Shown here in pieces: positions 1 to 10,765 of a stretch of DNA of 64,000 nt. Location: positions 3,100,001 through 3,164,000 of the forward strand of contig OZ024847.1 of NCBI GenBank assembly GCA_964017145.1. The letters run 5' to 3'. The position numbers and the translations under genes were made by a program. The notes beneath the pieces are model-generated. The model did not search any database, was not told the origin of the DNA, and saw nothing but the letters and a program-made list of their open reading frames with translations. How positions within the stretch are numbered: position 1 is the stretch's first letter; each line of letters begins with the position of its first letter. The DNA comes from Agrocybe praecox. Taxonomy: Eukaryota; Basidiomycota; Agaricomycetes; Agaricales; Agrocybaceae.

Positions 1-2
1 GA

Positions 3-394
3 GTGATTATTCGTCATCCCAACACAACGCCCCACTATACCCCAGAAGGCCCCGACTTGCAACCCGAAAATTTTGATATGGACAATTTGACTTGTATTGC
101 TGGATGCAGGCTGCCCTGTGAACATGTAAGCTTATTTTTCTTCTTATCTTGTATGGTAACAATAAATAACCTGCTTTCAAGAAATTCACCGAAGAGCGTC
201 TTGCTGAGTTGCACTACCTTGCAATGCCTGATGTTTGGGATCTTGAGCTGTATCAACAACGATTGTCTTATATGACAGAAGGTCGCATGAACCAGATGCG
301 AATGCAGATCTATCAGGAACACACATTGGAGACGTTCCAGGGCCTGGCTTTGAGGGGATACGAAAGACTTAGGGGGATTCAACGCAGGATATAG
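3..394 (+). CDS. 3' end of an unidentified gene (partial)
   Basis: This is the last part of a gene that enters from the left edge. Two exons join in frame, 3..125 and 182..394. The 56-nt intron has a GTAAG donor at 126 and a CAAG acceptor ending at 181, in phase 0. The stop is TAG at 392-394. The visible C-terminus is about 111 residues. It has a Cys-containing stretch (TCIAGCRLPCEH) followed by a charged, probably helical tail rich in Arg, Glu and Gln that ends GIQRRI. No family was recognised, and the true start lies outside the window. The intron and the open frame on both sides are the only support. A transposon-derived gene is a possible alternative. Confidence 0.45.
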
Positions 395-996
395 GCGGCA
401 ATTTTTTTTTTTTTTTTGAAACAAATCCCAATGTACATATCTCCAAATAAACTGTCGACATCTTTTAGCTTGCATCATAAAAAAACCTAAGTAATGCCTG
501 TACAAATGCAACTAATTCTTCAGTAAATGTTTGGAGCAGAGCTATATGCGGGTGAACCATATTTTTTTTGATTTGCTGTGGAAGGCAGCTCCGGTTGATC
601 ACAACTTAGCAGCAAAAGCACTAATTTTTTCAGTGTGTGGTTGAGCCGTAGTCTTTTAGCGTGCTGGGGACGGCAGCTCCTGTCATTTACTTGTTTACAT
701 CACGGGTGGGCCGGTCACTTGGCCCACTGATACCGCGGTTACGCCGTGCAACCGCTTACATTCTAGCGGAATCCGCTGGACCGTGTGGCACGGGTATTTA
801 GTTCAAATCAGCTAGGCCGTGTAGTATGGGTATTTAATTCATTTCAGCTCGCTCCGCTAGCTACGTATGGCATGGGTATTTAGTCACCTCCGGTAATACG
901 TACTAGTACGTAACTACGTGACTGTTCTATGTGAAAATGCAGGAGAAAGGAAGACGAATAGAGTGTATATAGTTGGCAATAGCTATATATTGGACA
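395..996. other. Intergenic; short degenerate direct repeats
   Basis: There is no supported gene here. A T run lies at about 403-418. Around 775-890 a motif of the form (cg)tgtggcacgggtatttagt occurs three times in diverged copies about 45 nt apart, followed by nested palindromic TACGTACTAGTACGTA sequence near 898-915. This looks like the remains of a mobile-element end or subterminal repeats. Confidence 0.4.
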
Positions 997-3275
997 TCAT
1001 AGAGCATCACCCTGCGATCCACTAAAGGAAGTTCTAAGTCCGGATGAGCCTGAGCCTAGGTTCTTCCTGGTCATCGTCGGCGTTGTTTGCATGGGGGGTG
1101 AGTTATCAGGACCTGCCTGGAGTTTCGCCATAAGATTCGGGTTCGTTTCGGCGGCGATGCCCGCACCTGTTGGGCGATCGTCACCAATGTAACAGGGCGT
1201 AGGTTTCCGCTCTGGAGTTTGAGGCTCGGGAACTGGCAAATTGGGGTCCTTAAAGTCGGGCAGGGTTTTCAATTCTACGATGCAATCATCGAAGAACTTG
1301 AGGACTGTGGCATAGTCTTCAACGGCGGTGGTCTTGAGTTCAGTCAGTGTCGGGGGTGGCTTATCACTAGAAAAGCGTTTGTTTATGACTTTCTCCCGGA
1401 TGAAAGCATAGAACTGTCGATAGAGTTCTACAACCGGGGATTGAAAGAAAGGCTGGATGGATTCGAGTGGAGGAGGGGTAAGGAAGAAAGCACACTTGCT
1501 ATACAATGCATAAGTTATATTAGGGTGCAGCCAGTCCAAATGATGAGGTGGGATGTCGGCCAGTTTGAGCCCGTCCTTTACATATCCTTCCACGATCCAT
1601 GAAAAAAGATAAAGAAAGGATTCCAACTCATCGAGATGGTCGTGCGGAGGACGTGGTCGTTTTGGGTCTGAATTATAGCTCGCAAGTACGTTGATAGATT
1701 GAAATGCACGTGTGCCCTACCGAAGTTCAACAAAAGACTGTGCGTGCCAATGGTAATACACTCACTATACGGAAATCTGTTTCCGCCAAACTCTTCTCCC
1801 GATAGAGCCAGATAGCCATATCCAAGTCGATAAGGGTTCCCCTTGGACCTGGCTTTCCTGCCTCAACGATAAGAACATTGTTGACACTAACATCCCTATG
1901 CAAGATGCCTGCATTCCAAAGGTTTTGATGTCCTTGATGTATAATAAGGAGGACATACATGATTTAGTTTCTGCCAAAGAGAAACATGGTTGGCCACATA
2001 CCTCGAATAGCGTCACGGAACGCGTAAATCAACTCTTCTCGCGTCGAGAATCTTGTAAGCGGCTTGCCTCCATATTTCAGGACGATACGAGAAAATAGAC
2101 GATTACAAAAAAAAAAAAAATCCTCCTCTGTACACTCCTTTTCGTAATCCTTGAAGCCTCTCATGTTGGCGGTACTGGTGCCGATTTCGGAAGAAACCAT
2201 CTGACCTACAAACTCCATGCCTTGAACCTCCTTCAAGTATTCTTGTTCGAGACCGTCAGAGACCCACTGGTCCTTTATGAGCAGATCGCCATCGACCTCC
2301 CAGCAGCAAGTCCCACGGCCACAAATTTTGTCTCGCAAGAGATATGGCCGACCATGCTTGTCCTTGATGCGATATTCAATCGAGGATCCATTCTGGTCGA
2401 CTGTTTTGATATAACGAAATAAACCTTTCCAGTAAATGCTAGTGTCGCAGCCGATAGTAGCACAGTCGGGAGAAGAGATCCCAAGAATCATGCGAATGAA
2501 AGCATGGGGGTCCTCATGGATGTTCACTTGTTCAGAATAGCACACACCACTGCTGTCAAAAAGGACCAATCGAAAAAATGTTTCCGAAAGAAGGAGGCAG
2601 TAGACGGATTTACGATTATTTTGCTGGATGAAAATCTGTCTATTTATTGTCGTTAAGTAGATGTTCAGAGGCAAAATCGCAAAATCGCACTTACCGCGCA
2701 TACACGATGATTTGCTGAAGGTCCTTGTCGAGGTCAATCGTTGAATCATTTTTGATCTCAATCGGTGTGACGCAGTTTGTGTAGCAAGGATTAGGGTCGC
2801 CTTTATCCAGAGTAGAGGGAGCGAAGTTATAACCAAACTCTGAGCCAATCTTTCCGGACCCAGTGACCATGAGATTCGGAGACAACTTGAATGCTTCGTC
2901 TTCAGATTTATTGACACCTGTCATCCCTGCGTGAGGCATGTCGACACTGTGCGCGTTGATAACAGCACGAGTTTTCCTGTACTCATTGCCGTTGTACGTG
3001 AACTTTGATAAAATGTCGTGGATAATCTTCAAAAACGGTTCATCAAGGAGCTCGTCCTTCGAAGCCGTTTCAAGAAGTTGTGCACACCATCGCCTCTCTT
3101 CGACGTTGTAAAGCTCAGTTGCGAGGAGGTATTGGTGTGTGTCGGCCTGTGAAGGAAGATCTGTAACATGATCTCCAAAGAGTTTATCGTTGAGGTCCGG
3201 GACGCAGAGGTCATGGCGAGTAAGTTCTCGAGCAACGATGGGTCGATTTTTTGGGACGGGAGGGGTGCTAAGCAT
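997..3275 (-). CDS. Fungal-type protein kinase, FunK1 family (copy 1)
   Basis: Model: complement(join(997..1716,1766..1932,2002..2639,2695..3275)), 701 aa, ATG at 3275 and stop at 997. The N-terminal half is the FunK1-specific region with the conserved block DTSIYW. The putative nucleotide-binding lysine is in LLIKDQW. The catalytic loop is HRDVSVNNVL at about residues 418-427. The metal-binding motif is LIDLDMA at about 440-446, in place of DFG, as is usual in this family. A C-terminal lobe and a low-complexity Ser/Thr/Pro tail follow. FunK1 kinases are an expanded Agaricomycete family related to eukaryotic protein kinases, and their substrates are mostly unknown. Introns of 55, 69 and 49 nt fall in phases 2, 1 and 0, identical to the neighbour at 4386-6345, so the two are tandem paralogues. 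All key catalytic residues are present and no frameshift is needed. Confidence 0.88.
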
Positions 3276-4385
3276 ATTGTCGGGCTGTTTATCTGGTGTT
3301 TAGAGGTGTCACTACGAATAAATTTTGTTGCATAACTTACAGATTGTTCGCGTAACGACCCATCGAATATATACTAGAGTCGTGGAAGTGGAAACCAGAA
3401 ATAATCTCAGTGGCAAAGCGCAATGGAAGAACGGCTGGTGGAAATATACGAGTGGCAAAAATTGTGATCGGCCAAACCCGATGTCACTGCCCGGCACCGC
3501 GCAGCCGACCACGCGTGCGCGCCTCTTTGGCGCCTGCCGAGCTTCGGGCTAAAGATTGCACTAGAAATTTTGTCGTCATTTTGCTTATTCAACAAAGCGG
3601 TGAAAAATGACAAATATGTAGGTCCAGTACACGCCCTTGTGCCAAGCGTCAATGCTGGGTGGCAGGTCATGATAACGAAAGTATTACCAAACTAACACTC
3701 GAGGAAACACATACCCATGAGTCTCAACACCATACATCATAAGCGCTCTGCCCAATTTTTTCCGGAAGATTTCCAGCTGCTTCTGTTCATCGATGCTTTG
3801 ATCGCCTAGAGAGTGGTCCTTTTTGTCATCTATAGCTCGCATGAAGATTTCCAACTACTACGTACCTTCGATTAAGCACCTAGACTGAAACTGGCGAAAT
3901 GCAATACATAAGAAACTATCATTGGTATGTGCGGGTTCTTCTAGTCAGGTCGGATGTCTGAACTTCAAACCCGCATACCGTTGATCATGCTTCAAAGGAT
4001 ACAGTATTGTACACCATCTTTATTACAGGTAAAGAGCTCGCGGCTACTTTGGACGATGATGGATAAATGAGATGATACTAGCAGTAGATGCCAGATTGGA
4101 AGCCAAACTTAACAACGAAGTCAACGGTAGGAAGTTCGGGAGCTACAGATAGGCTCTACATAAGGAAAACGTAGGTATCAGGAACATCTCAGAGCCTTCG
4201 TCAACCAAAAGCACCTTGCAAGTCCAGGCAGTCAGTTCCTTGCCTCTTACCGTGACTGGGTGTGCAGCTATTCTTTCATTCCGCTAAAGAGCTTTCAATA
4301 TTCCGAGAAAAGCAAAATTTAAAGTCACAAGAGGTAGATATTTTGGGGTTCCAGGCTACTTATCGTTACACATAAGTACTCGAAA
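3276..4385. other. Intergenic between two FunK1 genes
   Basis: This 1.1 kb gap lies between the start of FunK1 copy 1 and the stop of copy 2. It contains the presumed promoter of copy 1 (minus strand) and the 3' region of copy 2. A GTATGT donor-like site lies at the very end of copy 2's last codons, so an extra 3' exon in this gap cannot be excluded. Only short non-coding-looking frames are present. Confidence 0.4.
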
Positions 4386-6345
4386 TTACATACCCGATTT
4401 CAGAGCATCAGCAGCTACGTCAAATAACTCCAAAACATATTGATAATCAAGGGCCGCCTGGGCCCTGTACGTCTCACAATAAGTAAAAGGTGACGGATCC
4501 ACTTGGAGCACATTGCCCTTACGAGAGTACTGTCTCAACAAATAACTCCCCATCTCAAAAACGACCACGTCGAACGGCGCCCCAAAGAACGGCGTAGCTC
4601 TATGCTGCTTGAGGTCCGTGAACACGCGCCATTTGGCTGCCTCGGATACGGAAGGGACGCCATCCCATCCTTGGAGGTGGAGTGGGACTGGGTGGATTCG
4701 CGTGCCACTGGATTCGTAGCCCCAGACGATAGTGCAGAAACAGTAGAAGAAGGCTTCGAGGTCGTATAAGTGATCGTGCACGTTCGTGATATCAGGATAT
4801 GCGTGGCTGCGGAGGACACCTACTGATTGAAATTTGCGCGTGCCCTGCGGATTAAGCAATGGTCAGATAATTGTATCGTGGATGAATGATGCTTACCGTA
4901 TGGCAGTCTGCTACGGGCAAAGAGTTGCCTGGAATAAGTCTAGCTGCTTTATCGAGGTCGATGAGAGTCCCACGCCAGTGAACCGGGCTGCCAGGTGGTC
5001 CAATGAGAATGTTATTGATGCTAACGTCTCTGTGCAAGACCCCTCTGTCCCAAAGTCGCTGGTGTGCTAGAAAATGATCAATTATGACGATAGCAAGGGG
5101 TTAAAGTTGAATCGTGTACGAACCTGCGATGGCATCTCGTATCCCATAAAATACTTCCTCTCGAGTGTCAAACTTTGCCAAAGGCTTTCCGGCATACCAA
5201 TAAACAGTCCTAATCAATGAGCGGTCGTTAAATTTGGGTATTTCAGGAGGAAGGTTGTTGCCATCTTTTATACCCCTCAAACGCGCAGTGGACGTCCCAG
5301 TTTGGATTGCTATCAGTTGACTGACACCCGTGATACCCTTCGTACACTCGAGTATGTCCTTTTCCAATTCGAGATTATTGTTAGTCCATTGATCTTTCAC
5401 GAGCAGATCGTTGCCTTTATCATCGAAGACCCGCCAGCAATGAGTCCCGCGACCTAGAATTTTTTGATTATCACGATTGAAGTAGGGTTTACCCTGATCG
5501 TCGACTATCTTACAAACTCTGACCTGACTATCATCGTCCAGAAAGTTGAGCCATCGACAGTCATCATGCCAATAGATACTGGTATCAAAGCCAACGGCTG
5601 CATAGTCAGGAGAAGAAACACCGAGTAAGATACGAACGAAATCAACTGCGTGAACGTGGAAGTTTATTTCTTCCGAGTGACAAACGCCACTCCGGTCAAA
5701 CATACAGAGTTGCACAGATACCTCTGAGATGACGAGATTGAAGATGAAGTTGCGGTTGTGTTGAGACAGGATAGCATGGCTAGATAGATTTAAGCTTGGT
5801 TGAAATATAACAACATCCGATTAGAAAGCTTACCGAGAGTACGATGATACATCGATAATGTCTTCGAGACCTCTCTTTGCATTAAAAGTCTTGATAATAA
5901 CAGGCGTTATGCAGTTCCTTAAGGCAGGATGCTCCTTATCCCCGACTGATTCCGTAACAAAGTTATTTCCAGAGGGTCCTACGATCGAAATGCAAGGGCG
6001 TGAAGACATGGTTGACAACTCAGGCAAAATATCAGCGTGAAACAGCCAGACAAAGCGCGTCTCGTCGTATTCAAAGTACCCGAATACAGCATTGATGATA
6101 GTATAGATAGCCAGGCCAAGTGATTGGGGATCATCGACGTTGTCTGGGATGTTCTTCCATCGTCTTGCATAGTCGTCGTAAAGTTCAGATTCGATCAGGA
6201 ATTGGATGATTTTGGCATCGTCGATCCGTGCGAGGTAGCTATCACCACGAAAGATGTTTTTGTGGAGGCCGTCAGACCGATAGACGTGATTTTTGAGCTC
6301 GTTCTTGATAGAATCTCGGATTTTTTCGATGGTGGGGGCGTCCAT
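4386..6345 (-). CDS. Fungal-type protein kinase, FunK1 family (copy 2)
   Basis: Model: complement(join(4386..4844,4897..5066,5124..5779,5834..6345)), 598 aa. The start is the ATG at 6345 (MDAPTIEK). The open frame runs upstream to 6426, but those residues look non-coding. Conserved parts in order are the FunK1 N-terminal region, DTSIYW, the lysine motif DLLVKDQW, the catalytic loop HRDVSINNIL at about residues 401-410, and LIDLDKA as the DFG equivalent. Introns of 54, 57 and 52 nt have the same phases (2, 1, 0) and aligned positions as copy 1. This protein is about 100 residues shorter because it lacks the Ser/Pro-rich tail. A GTATGT just before the stop would allow an alternative spliced C-terminus. 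Catalytic residues are intact. Confidence 0.87.
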
Positions 6346-9300
6346 TTGGAGGTGATGAGAGAAGAAGCACAGACCGGCGACAGTTTTTATAGGGAAATGT
6401 TCGCTTAAAAATACAATGCAGCACACACGAGTTTATTGTTGCCTTGTTGTTAACCGAAATTTGTTGACTCGATAAGATCTCAATTGAACATCTTCGTAGT
6501 GTACCAGTCTGTGCTTCAGCTACAGAGTCTCAAAATCAAGAAACGACGTCCAGTATTGTAGAAAATAAGATATGAAGGTGGTGGCAGAACGCAATAGCAC
6601 CAAGTTCGCCTTTATCGCCCGAGGGTATTGTCGGAGCCGACAATTATCCGTACACGTGCTTATAGCCTAGTCGCGCTCGAATTTGCCTCGCAAATTTATC
6701 CCTTGAATCTTTTGTATAAAGCTTTTGAGAAAAGGCATTTTGAATCTGAACGCCCAGTAAATCGCCTTGGGGTTAAGTCTGGACAAGGATATTTCTAAAG
6801 CGGAACGCGATCATTTCTAAATTCCCGCCACCTTGTGATTGAACCGACAATAAATATCGCCTTTTCTGTGAAGAAATGTAGCTATTTTTCTAGAACATCA
6901 ACGAAAGATCTTGTGTATAAAGAAGTTGTGAATTTGGATTCTTTTCTTAACCTCTTACGAGCTGCTTACGAGTATATTTAGTATAAGCCCATACAACTCC
7001 TTGCCAGAGATGTCCATAGCTGAGAATAAGCTGCAAGGCCATATTACGGGACTCTAATTTCAAAATCAAAGGCTTTTGGGCTGTGTAACGATGCAAAAAT
7101 CACTGAATATCTTCAAGAATCCCGACTTCTTGACGGCTTGCACTGGGTGAGGATTAATTCCAGAGGTCCCAAGGATCAAAAGGGACCTCTGTGCTGCGGT
7201 GAGGGATATAATTTCTGGAATAATGAATCCTCTTTCCTGTTAAGACACTCGTTCTGTGCGAGGGGTATGTCAAAGAAACGACTCCAAGAGCCTCTTCGGA
7301 TATCTTGATAATTGGGCACGGCAAGATAAATATAAAATACACGCATAAAGACGCATAACTTTGGCAGTCGGACACGATCAAGAAACGGTCCGATTATATA
7401 CTCAAGGCCTACTTAAGCCGTCTCTCGCCCACAGAAATAAAGATAAAGGAGACTATGAATTTTCACTAGGACTTGATGCAACTGATTGCGCCTCTGTAAG
7501 GTTCGGGTTCGACACGAGGATATACATACATACTACTAGGAAGACAAAGTGTCTCGAAAATTCCGGACTTTGGGTGCAGATGCAGAGAAACAGGTGGTGA
7601 TGGTACTATACGATATCGTGGAGAATCCCAAGTGTGGACCTTACCTGGCATTCGAGTTTGAGGCAGGGAACGTGCTGCTCACTGGGATGTGTTCAAAGAC
7701 AAAGATGATCATGATCATTTGGAGTCGCTGGGATGGATGGTTACTTTGGGCTTTAGAACAGGAAGCGCTGGGAAACACGAAAGAATGATTTATGCGACTC
7801 CGGAGCTACGTATACTAGTACGTAGAAGAGGTACCGGGCCATTGAAGACATTCGTTCGAACCTTGCGTATGAGGAAGCTGCGCTGCAGGATTATCACTGC
7901 GGGGTTTTGAAGTATTTCAATGAGGCCGATCAAAAAAGTTGGACTGTCGAAAAGTTGAGTGCGCATGAACCTTTTGCAGATCCTGATATTGTTCAGAAGT
8001 CTCCGTTATTTGATATCCTCCAACTCCAACTTGGTCTTCGGTTTTGCACCAAGTTCCTATGTCAATCCGAGCAATAGTTACTTACTCTTCCCGATGATAA
8101 TTGACTTGACTTGTACTCCCCGCCCCGTCTGGGCGAAGGGCGAGTACACCGCACGAGGAGGAAGAGGAGGAGCTACTCTTCTTCCCTCTATGCGATGACA
8201 ACGGCGCCGATGACGACGCAGGGATAAGAAGAAACGTCAAGGGAGTCGTGGTACCATCACGGTATGTAGTATGTAGTATGTACGAAGTACCATGCGGGGA
8301 GGCATCCCTCGCAGATTCGAGATTCGCTGGGCTTTCGAGCGAGTTTCGTGATTCATGATACTAGTTGAGACGAGGAGACGGTGGGTTTTAGTTCGGGGGA
8401 TGGTGATGGGGTTTTCAGGTCTAAAATTTAATTTGAGGAAAAGGAAGAGGAGAGATGATCTGGCGGCTCATCGCAGACGAGCGAATGGAAAGAACCTGAA
8501 AGGAAGGGTTAGGTTGAACAAGGCTGAGCGAGAGCGTAGGAAGTGCAGTACGAGCGAGCGAGAGGATCACCATTACGGACTCTCGTGCATGCGGGTGAGT
8601 GGAGGGCGCCGAGGGGCTAAGTCGTTCATGGCGACGAGAGGATGGTGGTGATTCGGGTACGAACCGAGTACAGGCTCATGTGTATGTGGTATGTGCTGAC
8701 TCCTTTGACAGTAACGGTCCCACGCCATAAGTCCCGGGGCTTTTGACAGCCACACGCCCACATACGACTGATTTTCCCAGTCAGCCACATCGCCCTGTTG
8801 AGTGCAGGTGTCTGATCGGGGTTTGATCGACCATCTTGGGTGATACCATCTCGAGGGTCCTACATCCATCCCACCGCGCAACAGAACGGGTTGGACCCTT
8901 GGAGGGCTCTCGCGTGTACGTGCGTGTACGTCGTTCGACGACGGGAACTCTCCTTTAAGAAAATTAGGACCAGCTTCGACATTCCCAGAGAGCGTTCGAG
9001 CGTTGTCCTGATTTCAAAGATCTAGGGGTGTAGGTGTTGGACAGGTATCGTATTCCCAGTGAGTCGCACGCTCTAGACCTGCGGAGTACTTCAAGATTCT
9101 TGGATTTGGCGGGCGCTCAGCAGCACGAGAGTCTGAGTTGCTCGAGCCTCAGAGTGTCGTGTACGTCCGTGTATGTCATTCGAAGATTAGGACTCTCCTC
9201 CAAGAAACCAGCCGAGTGCATGGGGAGGATGTAAGAATGGTAAACATGATTGCCAGAGCTTGCCAGTCGTTATGTCTTCGTTTCAATTAGCGCCACGCAA

Positions 9301-9640
9301 GAGGAGCCAGGAGTTGGGAATCAGAGAGTAGGAGCAGGAACAATGAGTCAAGAATCACAGGAATCCAAAGTCAAGAAGTAACAGTCAGGAATTAGTGGGA
9401 ACATACAGCGAGGCGAGCGAGGGAGCGAACGGCAGGGCGGCGTAGGATAATGGTAGTTGAGAGTGCACCTCGTGGATTCGAGAATGCTAACATTTAAGAG
9501 TTCGCGCCGATCTGCAAAACCAAAGGTCAACAGCGTCATAAGGAATCCAGTCGGTGCGTTGAGCGCTCCGCCCACTGCGGTAGCGCCAGCAGGCACGCCA
9601 CGTGATTTAGTTTTTGGTCCGTGCACATTTCCCAGCGTCC
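6346..9640. other. Long repeat-rich intergenic region
   Basis: These 3.3 kb contain no convincing complete gene. A decayed coding fragment lies at 7823-8077 (listed separately). Purine-rich low-complexity sequence lies at about 8150-8560. Two diverged copies of a segment lie about 240 nt apart at 8910-9005 and 9145-9220, sharing a GTGTACGT..GTGTA core and an ACTCTCCT..AAGAAA block. Short TAC/GTAC-rich palindromes occur near 7803-7835 and 8268-8292. The region reads like relics of mobile elements. Confidence 0.4.
7823..8077 (+). pseudogene. Possible decayed coding fragment, unidentified
   Basis: An open frame of about 85 codons ends at TAG 8075-8077 and has a protein-like composition (for example YEEAALQDYHCGVLKYFNEA and KLSAHEPFADPDIVQ). 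It has no start codon of its own. The sequence just upstream is open in other frames only, as expected for a broken gene or an exon of a degraded one. No family was recognised. It could equally be a chance frame. Confidence 0.25.
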
Positions 9641-9648
9641 TATATAAG
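9641..9648 (+). promoter_or_regulatory. TATA box of the U2 snRNA gene
   Basis: TATATAAG lies 28 nt upstream of the predicted 5' end of U2 snRNA (about 9669). This spacing fits a pol II TATA-directed start. Only the core element was identified. Confidence 0.6.
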
Positions 9649-9668
9649 GGAGCTCGCAACCACCTTGA

Positions 9669-9857
9669 ATCTTTACCACTCTGGCCTTTTGGCTTAGATC
9701 AAGTGTAGTATCTGTTCTTAATAGTTTAACCACTATTATGGGTCCATTGGACCTATATAAGGTTATCTTATTTTTGCCGCCCCAGTTCCTCGGGCTCTGC
9801 TTGCACCCCTTGGACGCGATGACCTTGCTATTACACTGCTGGCTTGTGTCGTCGGGG
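9669..9857 (+). ncRNA. U2: U2 spliceosomal snRNA
   Basis: This is the RNA of the U2 snRNP, which pairs with the intron branch site. The most conserved part of all U2 RNAs is recognisable: a 5' stem loop containing GGCCTTTTGGCTTAGATC, then AAGTGTAGTATCTGTTCTT. The branch-site pairing element GTAGTA is at 9705-9710. An Sm site ATTTTTG follows at 9770-9776, then GC-rich 3' stem loops. The last stem is CGATGAC (9817-9823) with GTCGTCG (9848-9854). The length of about 189 nt matches the usual ~190 nt U2. The 5' end is set by homology and by the TATA box at 9641; the 3' end is approximate. Open frames over this interval are coincidental. Confidence 0.93.
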
Positions 9858-10227
9858 GATTTCCTCTTTTCGAGGTCTTTCTCTTTGCTCAATACTTGTT
9901 TTCTCATCCATTTGATGCAGATTTCAAATTTAGCAAACGGATCAGACTTTGAAGAGTTTTTTGTAGTAGTGTATATAAACAAGTCAATGATATCAATTTT
10001 CTTCACTATTGCCCTTGTCTATCAATGATCTTTAAGCAATGAAATATTTTTTGGTTTTGGAGTGAGGCTGTTGGACTCATGTGAACATTATAAGCTGGAA
10101 TATCCAATTCATAGATTCTATTGATTTTGCAAAGACATAGATTTAGTTCCAAAAAAATACATTCTGTTCAAGAAAAGAATCTATTCACTCTATTCAATGA
10201 ATGAATTGAAGCTGCAAGATTGAGCAC
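9858..10227. other. Spacer between U2 snRNA and tRNA-His
   Basis: AT-rich spacer with no gene seen. A run of seven A residues near 10150 is T7 on the minus strand, about 80 nt beyond the tRNA-His 3' end. It could act as a backup pol III terminator. Confidence 0.35.
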
Positions 10228-10314
10228 TGTCGGTAGCTGGAATCGAACCAGCGGCTCTTCGGAAATGACAGTAATCACCACAACGAAGTGATTTAACCCC
10301 TAATCGATACCGAC
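10228..10314 (-). tRNA. tRNA-His(GTG): tRNA-His (anticodon GTG) with a 15-nt intron
   Basis: The cloverleaf was folded by hand. The acceptor is GTCGGTA/TACCGAC with discriminator A at 10228. The D stem is GATT/AATC, the anticodon stem CTTCG/CGAAG, and the T arm GCTGG TTCGATT CCAGC (B box). The loop TTGTGG carries anticodon GTG at 10281-10279. Fifteen nucleotides (10277 down to 10263) sit between positions 37 and 38, the canonical site for nuclear tRNA introns. The mature tRNA is 72 nt before addition of G-1 and CCA. Its body resembles yeast tRNA-His, though the intron is not universal for this isoacceptor. Confidence 0.9.
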
Positions 10315-10765
10315 CGATGAAAGTGTTGTCTGACTGGCCAATAGAATTTGTGGGAACTTTTGTTTTCGAGTCGCGATTCAGTCGCGTCGCGTCGACTTGT
10401 TTCCTTTCTTTGCGCTCTGTGGTTTGCGCTTCGCTTCACAAACGAATGAACGTCCCTATTGGCGTCGTCTTTCGGAATCGGATAGTGCCACTGGTCATAC
10501 TACCTGGACGCAATGCCTCGAGATTCGACAATGCAAAGGACGAGTGGCCCGTATGCACAATGGTATAAACAGCTGGTATGGTAATAGATGGTGGCCATAA
10601 CGCATAATGACTTGTGGTATACAACAATGCACGGAACTGCGGGAAATGGTATGTCGAGGTATAAAAGGCGCGGGTGTTTGGGATATCTAGGGGGATTGAC
10701 TGAACCGATTGAACCTCAGTGCCCCCTACCTGGATTGCAATAAAGGAAGATACTAGACGAAAGAT
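10315..10765. other. Spacer and presumed promoter of the 10766 ORF
   Basis: No gene is supported here. The interval contains a repeated GTCGCGTCGCGTC motif near 10381-10395 and the TATA-like element listed at 10660. Confidence 0.35.
10660..10667 (+). promoter_or_regulatory. TATA-like element
   Basis: TATAAAAG lies 106 nt upstream of the ATG at 10766, a plausible core promoter for the hypothetical ORF. The spacing implies a 5' leader of about 75 nt. Confidence 0.45.

Noticed and set aside
9536..10028. Open frames on both strands over the U2 region (156 and 96 codons)
   Set aside because: They overlap the clearly recognisable U2 snRNA and have no domain content.
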